64,000 bases of DNA, from assembly GCA_025267735.1 (NCBI GenBank), contig CM046295.1, positions 7,463,270 through 7,527,269 on the forward strand. Reading direction: 5' to 3'. Positions 13,201-23,439 of the stretch are shown one piece after another. A program made the translations under genes and the position numbers. Position 1 is the stretch's first letter. Each line of letters begins with the position of its first letter. Under the pieces are notes generated by a model, which saw only the letters and a list, made by a program, of their open reading frames with translations, made no database searches and was not told the origin of the DNA. This DNA is from Mactra quadrangularis (Eukaryota > Mollusca > Bivalvia > Venerida > Mactridae).

Positions 13201-16200
13201 ACCCTCTGTATAATGCGACTATCTGTCAATTCCAACCTAATTTGTGGCTCCCGTGACATTTTCCTATATATTAAACCTGTATATTACAATTCTCTGTCTA
13301 ATGCGACAAGCGACTTATGAAATCGAGGCTGAAAACGCATCTGACTTTGTGTATTACGACTGTGTCAAGGGAGAGTAGTCAACAGTCAAAACACAAACAG
13401 ACAAAAATTAGTGACCTTTTCCAAAGCAGGACCTCCTGAGTGCCACATAAACTTGATAAACACTTGTCTTCTTAGAGCAACATGTATTTTATATATTTCA
13501 TAGGCTTTATAGGTTATATAGATTCTAAAGATTTTAAAGATTTTTAACATTAATCTTTGTGTTGGATACATTGGATACCATTCTGAATAGCTTGTTAAGT
13601 AAATACTGTACACAAAACTTAAGTTGTATTTGTACCCTGCGTATTGTGACCCTCTGTCTAATGTGACTTTTTTTGCTAACTCCGAGTGAAGGTCACAATA
13701 CACAGGTTTGACTGTAGTCCTTATCTAAGATATAGATTTAAATCTACATACTGAGGTAGTCTCATCTTCATATAGTTTCATAAAGAAGCAAAACTTAAAA
13801 AAAATCATTTTAAATGGTAATCAAAGTTTTGATAAAACATAATTGGCTTACATAGTGAAAATGTCCCCAAACTTTCAGTGGGTACTGTTGTTTTATTATT
13901 AGATGTACAAAAACTTAACTCCTCTTAAGCTAAAAAAATAACAGTCTCCTAAAAATGAAGGTAGTGGTTCACATATTTGGTTAAGATTTATCTTTATTTT
14001 TAAAAACATTTCAGTGTCTGTAATTGTGTCAAAAGAATCATTCTTAATATTTCAAGACAAACTGACCAATAGGTTGCAAGAAATATACAATAAAGGTCAC
14101 AAAATGCACTAGAAGTGTCTATACCATTTCATAGGCGTAGTTTTTTGATTTCTTGAAACACCATCACTTGTAGTTATATTTCAATTTGCACTAAATTTCA
14201 TTATAAAAGCACTAATTTCTTGCTTCAAAAAATGTTTCCATACAATTTTATAGTATCTGAAAAGCTGATATATTTTAATTGAAATCTGTGAGTGAGTACC
14301 TTTATAACTAGCTAAATAGTTAATGTTTCTGCACATAATTATAAGTTAACTTCTTCTATTAATCACTTTGTACTAAGAACAATAAAATAACACAAAAACA
14401 TCAAGCACTCAGTAGGTGTCTGGCTGGCACAGCACTGGTCCTTTAAACTGTCATATCATTAATAATTTAAATCCTTTTGATTGTCCATCAGTCCTTCTCA
14501 TTTTATATCTTCTAGAACCTGAAATGTATGAAAATATGTATGTAAGAAAAAAATCTATTATATATATTCAGCACCACCAGCAGAGATAAGTCTTGAACTA
14601 GTTAACTTAATTTATAGCAGAGAAAACCAGGGGTCAGAGATTGTGTAATGAATGGAGACAACTTCATGTAGGCAGAACAGCCAGCTCTATTTTTGCAGAT
14701 GTGTTGCATGCAGGAAGTAAAACATCATCAATAATTAAAACCATTGTGGAGGGTTCTAGTCTTAACAGGTAATACTCATACTTTTAGATTTGTTACACAA
14801 AGATAGTATTGTTTAAATTATCACATTGCAAGCATCATCATCCATGATCTTATTAAGAAAGAATGTTTGACTATTTAAAATACTACACATTATCAGTATA
14901 GAGTTTACTGAATTACTGATATAATTATTGATGCTTAATTGATACAAAAATTCATATCATAGCATTTAACCAGAAAATGTGTTTGCTAACCTTCTTTAAA
15001 AAGAAAGCTAAGTATTGATAGATGGTCATGGGTTTAAATATTTAGTTACTTACTTAGGTTTTAACACTTTTTGAATTGTATACAATTGTGTTGGTTTTAT
15101 AATGTAGGACAAATAAATTTACACAAAACTCTAGCTACTTCTAAAATATTGCTTTTTTACTTGTATAGGTACACATCTTTACCAGCTGCAGTGCAATGGG
15201 GCATCGATAAAGAAAATATTGCTCGAGCCCAGTATGTTCAACAGAAGAGGAAGTATAGTAAAAACTTTAGTGTTTCACCTACTGGTCTCACCCTGTTGCA
15301 GAGCCATTTGTTTCTAGGTGCGTCTGGTGATGGTAATGTCAATGATGAAGGCAGCATGGGTATTTTAGAAATCAAATGCCCTTATTCTCTACAAGAATGT
15401 AACATTAGCCAAATGGAAATTCCTGACATTCTGGCTGTGGAGAATAAGGGTTTTTGTTTAGAAACTGCCCATGGAAAGACCCTTTTAAGAAAAAATCATA
15501 GATATTATGCCCAAGTTCAGGGTGAAATGGCAGTAATAGGCTTGCCCTGGTGTGATTTTGTTGTTTGACAGGAGCCTCCAAAAATAACATGAACATTGAT
15601 AGGATTTATTTTGACACTGAATTTGTTTCAACTATGATGCCAAAGTTACTTCAATTTTATATGGAAAACATTTACCCAATATTTTACACTGATTGATTTA
15701 AAATGGCTCTTGTCTAAACAACAAAAACACACCATTGCAAGCATAATAGTGTAATAATATCTTATATTGCTTGAATAGTTTCACAGTGTCTGAAAGTATT
15801 GTTTTTGTACAGGCCATCTAATTGTTATCAAAAACATGTTGACATATATGTTGAAATATATCATATGACATAAGCAGCTTTACTCACTCTTTCGGAAAAT
15901 CATGGATGTATTACGACTATAATTTAAAAAAAAGACTAAAAACATCAACAACACCTATAGTTATTTAAATACATGTATACACAATACCCATGCTGTCTCC
16001 ATCATTAACAATACCATCTTCAGATGCTCCTAGAAATGAATGGCGCTGAAACAGGATGAGGTTTACATTCCATTGTGAGAATGTTATGTGGTAAGATAAA
16101 TAAAATTATTTGTATATTGATAGTGTCTGTAACTATTTAAATTAATGTAGTGATATTGCAGTCATTAATCATATTACTTGCATTTTTAGTTGTTTCACAG

Positions 16201-19200
16201 TATTGTATCATAATTATAATACCTACAGAATTTGTATGCAAAGTGAAAACGTGTACAGGAAAACAATGTTGAAAAAAAACAAGAGCCACCTATGAAAATG
16301 TTTACTTTTAGCAAGTACGACATGTAATAAATCTATAAATACCTTCATGATTTCAATGTTTTCTTGTTATAAGATACGTAATAATTGTATTAATTTCTAC
16401 TTTGATGGTTATGCAGTGTTGATGTTAATACAAAATTTTCTTTCCTGTATGACGGACTGTTATCATTAAAAAATTTATGAACATGGTTTAGTCTTAGAAA
16501 CTTTACTCTGTTTTCAACATTTAAAAATCCATTATTTGTAAAATCTGTAACTTGTAAAGATGTTATATCTGGTATGTCTTTTCTGTTTTATTTGTTTAAT
16601 TTGTATTATGTGATTGTATATTATGTTTTGTTTCATAGGCCATGTAAATGTCGATATTATACAAACTGAAACAATGATTTTTTTAAACACAAGTTTGTCT
16701 AAAAATGTAGAGTAAACTTATTATATTGATATGTAAGTGTTTAAGTTTATACCTGATGTCTTTAAATGACTGAAGAATCAGATTCTTGTTGTTGTTTATC
16801 TTCCACCAATGGAGTGTCTAAGTTGGTCAACCAGCAGCAAACATGGAACAGCTTTGTAGCTAGGGGAGCAAGAGAAAGGGGTAATATCTCATCAAATATA
16901 TGAAAATTCTTCCCACAACCAATCTTTCTTTCAACATGAATCCTAAGAGAAGCAATTTCTTGGGTTTTATACACTTCTTGTATTGTAAACTGGTTAGAAT
17001 TACCACAGAATGGTGGAATGTTTAAAGCACAACCTCTTTTTGATAGTAAGTCTCAAATAGTAAATATCAATCTCCGTAAACAGAGATCCCGTTCTACTCG
17101 CGTTGTCGTACTGGATCTCTACTTAGTCAATGCAAAGTGACGTCCAGATGAACTTTGTGTCGACCAATCAATGCGTAGCTTTCATCTAGACGAAAACACT
17201 ATTAATCACATTTTGATTTCGTAATTTCTATTTTTAGACCAAGGTTTGCATGCAAATTTAACAGCGGTATTATTCACAGTCTGCGATTGGGTGGCTCATT
17301 TCAAATTGCGTGATGTAGACGATGTAAACAAGTTACGTATCATAACAATTTCGTCATGAATATTATGATGAGAAAAGGTCACCTGAACGTGACCTTCGTT
17401 TGGAAAAGGCCAGATCTAAATTAGCGAGTATGCGAGGGGTAAATTTTAGATCGGGTTTTAATCAGATTGAGTCCCTGTCTGCCATTACACTGTCACCAGG
17501 CTTCAGCAAATCTAAAAGTCCACATTCTTCAGTCAAATGACGGTCAGAAACTCTTCCTCCCCATCCTTCAGATACAAATGAAATAGCACCAGCCAGAGTG
17601 ATTCCTATCAAAAACTTTATTGTATTGTGACTTTTGTAATTTGAAAATGTCAAACTTCGATTTACCAAACTAGATGACTTTTGAATGAATATTTCTGTGC
17701 AGTCAATAATAATTCTTGTTGATGGATAAGCTGTTTTAAACTGAGATGGCATTGTTCTGTCCATAATATCTCTAGATGGAAAAGGATTCATAATTTTGAA
17801 TTCTTCATATAGTAAACATATCTAAGTTGTGTAATATTTGGAGAATGTCCCAGTGGAAATACCAAATCTGTAAGCTATGTTCTTCACAAATAATCCTAGT
17901 TTATTTCTCAATAAAACTCAATAAACTGGTCAATCAAATGTAGTGAAAATGGATGTTGTCTAGACTTATCAGATGATGGTGTGGAACTTTCTCCAATCTA
18001 GTAGGTCATTCTAGTAGCTTTGGGAGATAGAATATTAAATAGCCACATAAAAACAGAAAATGATGGTAAACCGGTATAAAATCATGTCATGGAATCATTG
18101 TTGGAAATTTTATCAGTGTTCCATATGTGTTGTTTCAGTTGATCTTTAAGGGTGGCATTCTCAAGTTTAAGTTGTTGGTTTTCTAGGAGAAATGGATCAG
18201 CATCACAATGAGTTCCTGTGAATAAAGTAATAACACATTATATAATGATAATATTACTAGAGATATTATCAATGAAAATTAATTTATACTAAAAATGCAT
18301 ATTTTCCCTCCTCATTAAATTCAATCAGGCTTCATCAACACATATTAAATATATAAGTATAAAGGGAGATAACTAGTTTATAATCAATGATTTAAAGTTT
18401 ATAAGTTGCCTCCCTTATTTCAAATAAAACATGGAAATGTAATATAATATTAAACAATCACCAAGATACATTTACATGATAGCAACAGTCATGATTTACT
18501 GATTTGAAGAAACAAATGTGGCATAACAATGTTATCATAGATAGGATATAACTGATAAATTTCTATTTGAAATGACATAGCAAATTTGTCATAATGAATG
18601 AGTAGTTTGCATAACACTGTCATTGTTATAATTGTAACCAGCCTGTAGTTTCCTTAGACTCAGCTAACTCTAAAGGTGACAGTAACCAGAAACAATTATA
18701 AAGATAGTATTATCATCATAAGTACTAGCAGATTACTGAAGGTTTATTGATTTTTTCATACCTGTTGATGTAGTAATAACAATGTTGGTATCTGATAAAG
18801 TGTCCTCAAATGCTGGAGAAGATGAATTAATATTAGCATCATCATGCATACAATATGAGGAATGTGTCATAACAGAAAATCGTTTGCTGGCCTCCATTCT
18901 TAGGTCATTGTTAATAGATTCTTGAATGCGAGCCTGAAATAAAAAAATCAAATATGGTTTGATACCTAATAATGTACTATAAAAAAAAATAATACTCGTT
19001 ACTCTTTGTCACATCCCTTAGCTGTTCACATTATGGGAAGAAGGATATGTGAGCGTCCGGATAGCTCAGTTGGGAGAGCACTCGCCCTGTAAGCGACAGG
19101 TCCTGGGTTCGAGTTATGATCGCTGCATATTTTTCTTTCCCTGTGACTTATTGATATTTACGCCTAATTGGTAGGGGTGTAACAGTTAACCAATATACTG

Positions 19201-22200
19201 GTTAATATTGCAATATATTGCTTAAAAACATTGTTAAATACCTATAGACACTCTATCACTAAGTCCTATCTGTATCACTTGAGGGAGGGGATGGCAGTAT
19301 ACAGAGATTGATTTGCATGATAATGTGTAATTCTATGTAAGTTGCAAAAACTTTAGAATTTATGAAATAACGTGATTTTCATTATTTAGTCTCAATAGTT
19401 TCTCTCATTAAATGCAGTAGAAGAATGCACTATGAATTTCAAGAAAATGCATGCATCCATCAGCCATATCAACATGATCATTATATGGAAGTATATTTAT
19501 AATTTCTAGATAAAAATTACCTTATTTTCTGACCTCTCATGGGGTCTATAACCTCTAAATAGCTTACAAGGTGTTAATTGTGGAGCCTTGTAACTACAAA
19601 TGGTAGGTGCATAATTCAAGTCGGAAGGCTCATCCCGTACCATCCATCTACAAAATGATCGGAGCATATCCAAGAATCGTCGTTTGGCATCCATTCTTTC
19701 TGTTGACAGCCCTAACCCATGCTCTTCTCTTCCTTTTGTCTTTGGGGAATCGGAAAAAACTGACCCCTTTCTCCCTAGCCGCGGTGTTGTATTGGTTAGT
19801 ACATCTAAACACTACGCAGTGTTTCACCATTACGGCTGTCATAATTGTTGACTTTTGTTACCCACTCGGAAGTAGTTCTGCGCATGCATGAACATAAGTC
19901 CGGCAGTTAACGCGAAACGGCTTATTCATATTGCACTTTGAGTCCCCATGAAAATATTTTATCATTTATTTCAAAAACATTATTATGAAAGACACACATT
20001 AATCATTCTGTTCAATGCCTAGTTGAAACAAGAAAATCACTTTGTACTTACTTTTTGTTTTTTTTTCTTGAGGAACATTTTTCTGCATTTTATCATATTT
20101 TGTACATAAATCAGACAGCTGTAAAACATGAAATTTGATATATTTAGCAATCGACAATGTAAAATCACATAACTATTTATCCTGAGTGCTTACATTTTAT
20201 TTTTAACTGATCAACTAGACATCAATGTGTCCAAATCCATATGTATGCATGCAATTCGATGATAATAACTCTGGTGTCTCTATGTAGATTGATTGAGTTG
20301 TTTGTCAAATATAAGATGTCAAACTTTCAGTTGTCAGATAGTATGGTGTTCACATAGTAAGATAGTCCTCTGGCAGTAACTCTGACTTTACTGTTATAAG
20401 GTTGTCTTATTTAATAACACTTTGTACTTTGTAACACAAATTTTGCAGTAATCATGATAATTTGATCATTAATAGAATTTCAGCACATGAAGCACAATTA
20501 ACATTTCTGATAGATAACATATTAAATACAATTTGATAAAGCCAAGTACCTTCTTCACTTCTTTTCTTAGCTCTTTTATAATTCTGATATTTTTAATATT
20601 CTCTTCCTGAAATATCAAAATATTTGGTAATATTACAGGTACGTATACACAGTAATATGGTTTTCGTATCAAGTACTTTTACACCCAATTAGTCATAAAA
20701 TGAATTGAACAAAGAACTCTCTGTATAGTGTATAGTATAAGTTTTTCCAGACAAGTACTGACTGTTTTAGTACTGATATTTGCAACATATAGCATACAAT
20801 TAGGGACTTTAGTCAGTTATCTTTCCCTGATAAAATCTGAAGCAATCCAATTGGTAAGAAGATCCTATTAGTTGGAATCATCAGATTTTATCATTGAATT
20901 CCTACGTAAGGATAACAAAATATTTCATCTAATATCTTTCTTGTTAATAAAGACATTTACAGAAGTGATCAAATTTAAATAGTTCTTTACCCTAAAAATA
21001 CTTAGCTTGAATTTCAAACAAATTAAATGATTTACAAAAAAGTTATTTACGATTAATTTTGGCATATTAACACTGAAAAGTAAGGGTAAAATCCGAGTAA
21101 TTCAACTAATAGGACCTACCCATTAGATGAGTATACAAGGGGAAGTAACTGACTAAAGTCCCTTATACAATATTTATAGTACACAAATAACTAAGTGACT
21201 GAAAATCATGACCCATGAATAGTTGTTTTCATAGGCAAAATGCAAAATCATATTCAATACTTTGTTACACATACAATATGGAAGAACAATATAACATTTA
21301 TTTGATCTTATTCATGTTTTATAACTGATTAACTGTTTATAATAACAGTTCAACTTATCATCTATGAAGTATAAGCCTACAATACTTAGTTCACATAATT
21401 TTCAATGTCAACATAGATGATAAATCTCAATGAATTTTAGTTCCTTAAAAAGAGCCTTATATGGATGCAAAAGTTAATTATTAAAACTACATAAACTGAA
21501 TGTAATCATTTCTTGGTAATGATGTTAATACAAAGCAATTCAGCAATCTGATTTTATACTTCTGTATTTTCAATAACATGTAAGCTAAACCAATTGTAGG
21601 GAATTTATAAGTCTAATGGACAATACGAAAATTCAGACAAGAAAAATGACTGCAACCTAGTCACCATAACAAAGGCCAATGCATAATGAATATGTCATCT
21701 CTCTCTTTCCTATGCATAATTAAATCTAGAACAAGTCAACTTTAAGAGATATATATAGTTAAGTTAACATTAAAACCATGGTAAATACAAAATTTTACTA
21801 AGCATCTACATTGCTTCCATAACTTTGTTTAGCAATGATGATAGTAATTTATTAAATTTACCTTCAATATTGCATTGTCATTCTTTAGTTCATTCACAAG
21901 AGCATCTTTCCTCTCATTTTCTTTCTACAAAATATTTGAGAAGTTAGTGTGCAATGAATGTATTAACATAACAAGATCAAGTTATAAATAGTGTAGGAAT
22001 GAAATAAAAGCATTAACAAAATGAGTGAACTTGCTTTACAGGAACTGTATATTATAATTTGTGATTTACTATCTATAGATTTTTGAACCTTAACTACAAA
22101 ATAGTTTACACCATCTTTAAAAGTTAACATTAATATGGGAATTATATATACTCCTTGAAATATGTTGACAATACATATCAAAGCCAGGTTAACACTACTT

Positions 22201-23101
22201 TATGGGGTTTTTGTCCAAGAAACAAATCAGTGGTGCTTTTCACAAAAATTCTTATGAAAAAAATCTTTGTAAATCAAAAGCAAGAAACATTAATAATACA
22301 CTCATTTTTTGACTTATCAATTCTAAATATCATACAAATTGTGTAGAATTGAGCATACCTTTTGAATATCATATCATAGTTATGCTTATTATCCGTCTGA
22401 CTTAAAGTGCTAATTATATGAAACTGAGTTACGAAGATTTTTTTCGTAAGAATTTTTGTGAAAAGCACTACAGGCAGGTAAAAACATTATCATGACCCAA
22501 TATTGCACAGACTTGTAAACAAGATCATGAATGCCCAATTAGCTTTGCAGCTCACAGGCTAAAGAAAACACTTACAAACCATCCATGAATCACACCTTTA
22601 GCATGCCTGCTACAATATGGAATTATGTAACACAAAAATTCTGCATTTTGATTTATATAATTCAAGTAAGATATCTATATTTATTTATTTATTTATTGGA
22701 TTTAACGCCATATCAACACAATTTAGGTCATTTCACGGCGTCCAGCGCACCTAACCTAGCTTTCCTGGACCATTGTTTATAACCTGTACTCATCTACCCT
22801 TCCACAAGTCCGGAAACTTCTCCATATCATCTAATCAATGGAGGAAAAATCAACATTATAGTCAAATTTTCATTGAAGGGTCGGCCTATAACCTCCCCGG
22901 GTGGGATTCGAACCTGCACCCCCTGGAGCACGAGTATCCAAATCCCGGGGCACTACCAACTGCGCTATCGACCTGGGTTTAAAGATATCTATAACACATA
23001 AAAGATATTATGCAACTACATCTGTACCTTAAGTTTCTCTAATTCTTCTTCAGTATTATTTTCCATAATATCATAATATTACTGTCTGCTTCATAAGACA
23101 T
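10240..23101 (-). CDS. six-exon gene for a ~141-residue coiled-coil protein
   Basis: Minus-strand exons are 23101-23028, 21924-21862, 20606-20550, 20118-20052, 11222-11132 and 10313-10240 (TAG stop), each with an AG acceptor and GT donor where expected. The first five are phase 0; the last junction is phase 1 and fits exactly. Exons 1-4 give a charged heptad-rich helix ([64 protein letters not shown]). Exon 5 gives [17 protein letters not shown] and IVDFYYG; exon 6 gives [19 protein letters not shown]. Keeping frame needs one missing base in exon 1 (start probably ATG at 23101) and one extra A in the nine-A run of exon 4 (near 20059-20067); both look like sequencing slips. I do not recognise the family. 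Intron 4 (8.8 kb) contains a whole ISL2EU-type transposon. A possible AATAAA (minus strand) lies near 10010. Confidence 0.6.
10946..10966. repeat. (TA)n microsatellite
   Basis: An uninterrupted run of alternating TA in otherwise unremarkable intron or intergenic DNA. Confidence 0.8.
11251..11448. mobile_element. truncated copy of the 404-bp TCAATCT inverted-repeat element
   Basis: It starts 'tcaatctgattaaaacc' and runs parallel to the reverse complement of 17470-17260, sharing 'cgttcaggtgaccttttctc', 'aatattcatgacgaaattg' and 'agactgtgaataata'. Similarity stops near 11448, and the other end of the element is missing. It lies in intron 4 of the coiled-coil gene, about 30 bp upstream of exon 5. 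Confidence 0.8.
11690..11850. repeat. dispersed repeat, also at 24540-24655
   Basis: Both places contain 'aatgcaattrttaacgaca', a C-rich stretch (cctgcc/cacctacc, ccgcc) and then 'gccaaactat' followed by 'ccaattttttttgttga' or a near match. No coding content was recognised. Confidence 0.6.
12100..15694 (+). pseudogene. YqaJ-type viral-recombinase-like nuclease of the ISL2EU element
   Basis: Exon ~12100-12438 holds the end of a SWIM-like zinc finger ([14 protein letters not shown]) and [12 protein letters not shown]. Exon 12707 onward gives [15 protein letters not shown]. Exon 14572-14768 gives [19 protein letters not shown] after a frame break. Exon 15169-15694 gives [20 protein letters not shown] and [20 protein letters not shown], then, in another frame, [20 protein letters not shown]. 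The D..ExK core and the trailing QVQGxM/WCDF motif match YqaJ nucleases (PD-(D/E)xK fold). Phases of exons 1-2 and 3-4 agree; the 2-3 join is unclear because exon 2 reads into a stop near 12873. Breaks: loss of two bases near 14649 (TGG to T) and of one base at ~15566 (TGG to TG). The partner is the convergent transposase. Confidence 0.75.
13640..13890. mobile_element. fragments of two inverted-repeat elements in the nuclease intron
   Basis: 13660-13717 ends in 'caatacacaggtttgactgt', which looks like one terminus of a pogo/Tigger-style MITE. 13850-13890 (gaaaatgtccccaaactttc, gtgggtactg) matches the right terminus of the element at 35233-35612. The opposite termini were not located confidently. 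The rest of 12875-14570 shows no gene. Confidence 0.45.
17067..17470. mobile_element. 404-bp inverted-repeat element nested in the transposase
   Basis: The left end is tcaatctccgtaaacagaga and the reverse-complemented right end is tcaatctgattaaaacccga. It interrupts the DDE domain between MADR and the [14 protein letters not shown] segment. A second, truncated copy is at 11251-11448 in opposite orientation. It has no coding capacity. Confidence 0.85.
19053..19130 (+). mobile_element. tRNA-like SINE head (Thr-like)
   Basis: 'ccggatagctcagttgggag' is a good A box and D arm, and 'tcctgggttcgag' a B box. The anticodon loop cctgtaa would read TGT (Thr), but position 33 is C rather than T and the T stem after ttcgag does not pair. 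It is better read as a SINE head or tRNA pseudogene than as a functional tRNA. Confidence 0.6.
20803..21162. mobile_element. PIF/Harbinger-type MITE, 360 bp
   Basis: The terminal repeats are GGGACTTTAGTCAGTTATCT on the left and GGGACTTTAGTCAGTTACTT (reverse-complemented) on the right. Direct TTA copies flank both ends (20800-20802, 21163-21165), the 3-bp target duplication expected of PIF/Harbinger. No coding content. It lies in intron 2 of the coiled-coil gene. Confidence 0.85.
22230..22471. mobile_element. short element with ~40-bp inverted repeats
   Basis: The left arm is gtgcttttcacaaaaattct plus tatgaaaaaaatctttgtaa. The right arm, reverse-complemented, is gtgcttttcacaaaaattct plus tacgaaaaaaatcttcgtaa. 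Possible CAG duplications flank the arms. Frames on either strand are arm shadows. The superfamily is not clear. Confidence 0.75.
22680..22983 (-). mobile_element. tRNA-headed SINE, family A, copy 1
   Basis: Read on the minus strand, it starts acccaggtcgatagcgcagt, with a B-box-like ggttcgaatcccacccgggg. It ends in an A-rich (TAAA)n tail seen as ttatttatttattta on the plus strand. Family A has at least five copies here (28480, 32765, 34828, 40372). Confidence 0.85.
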
Positions 23102-23137
23102 CTACAAAAAATAACAAAGTTCATTCATTATAAAACA

Positions 23138-23413
23138 AGTAAATCTGTGAGCTAATGCTCACTAGTGATACCCCCGCAAAAAATCTAAAAATATGTGACA
23201 AACAGGAAGTAGATGAGCAAGGAGCATGAAATCGCTTTACACCACATGGGACTATGGGATGAAGCAATATGCAAAGTATTAGGCTGCTGCATGATATAGT
23301 TGCTGAGAAAACTGCGACGGAAATTTTGTAACGGACGGACGCACGGACAAGGGTAAAACAGTATACCCCCCTCTTTATTATACCCCCTCTTCTTCGAAGC
23401 GGGGGTATAATAA
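23138..23413. mobile_element. short non-autonomous element, ACGGACGG family, copy 2
   Basis: It shares the 5' start aagtaaatctgtgagctaat and the 3' end cttcgaagcgggggtataat with the copies at 5057 and 36466. Here the 3' part has a local duplication of the tatacccc(cc)tctt segment. It fills the gap between the last visible LLGL exon and exon 1 of the coiled-coil gene. Confidence 0.8.
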
Positions 23414-23439
23414 AGTAATCAAATATTATATAAACCTAC

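Larger units (their letters stand above)
16762..19842 (-). pseudogene. THAP-domain DDE transposase of the ISL2EU element
   Basis: Minus-strand exons are 19842-19521, 18933-18762 and 18215-16762. Exon 1 is a C2CH THAP zinc finger: HCVVFRC at the start, [19 protein letters not shown], then [10 protein letters not shown] and SDLNYAPT in two other frames. Exon 2 is a linker with [14 protein letters not shown]. Exon 3 has a leucine-rich helix ([18 protein letters not shown]), a helix-turn-helix region ([30 protein letters not shown]) and a DDE_4 domain: IIIDCTEIF (first Asp), SVMADR (second Asp), [11 protein letters not shown] and [13 protein letters not shown] (catalytic Glu), ending in [14 protein letters not shown]. 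Stops are at 18082-18084 and 17998-18000. Frame breaks occur twice in the THAP finger (between 19697 and 19630) and near 17910. A 404-bp element at 17067-17470 separates the second Asp from the Glu. Family naming is from memory; the domain order is seen. Confidence 0.82.
11941..19921. mobile_element. ISL2EU/IS4EU-type DNA transposon, ~8 kb, two convergent genes
   Basis: The termini are imperfect inverted repeats. The left end starts gccttttcgcgat and has gcgcatgcac and cacttccgagtgg. The right end, reverse-complemented, starts gccgtttcgcgtt and has catgcatgcgca and tacttccgagtggg. Inside are a plus-strand YqaJ-type nuclease gene (12.1-15.7 kb) and a minus-strand THAP/DDE transposase gene (19.8-16.8 kb), tail to tail. 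From memory, this pairing is the hallmark of eukaryotic ISL2EU (IS4EU) transposons. Both genes carry stops or frameshifts, and a second element is nested in the transposase. It sits in an intron of the coiled-coil gene. The short target duplication could not be fixed. Confidence 0.75.

Noticed and set aside
11251..17470. A single 6.2-kb transposon bounded by ~200-bp inverted repeats
   Set aside because: The two ends are separate copies of a 404-bp element. The right one interrupts the transposase reading frame, and better termini at 11941 and 19921 enclose both genes.
19053..19130. Functional tRNA-Thr gene
   Set aside because: Position 33 is not T, the anticodon stem has a mismatch and the T stem does not pair; the head resembles a SINE.
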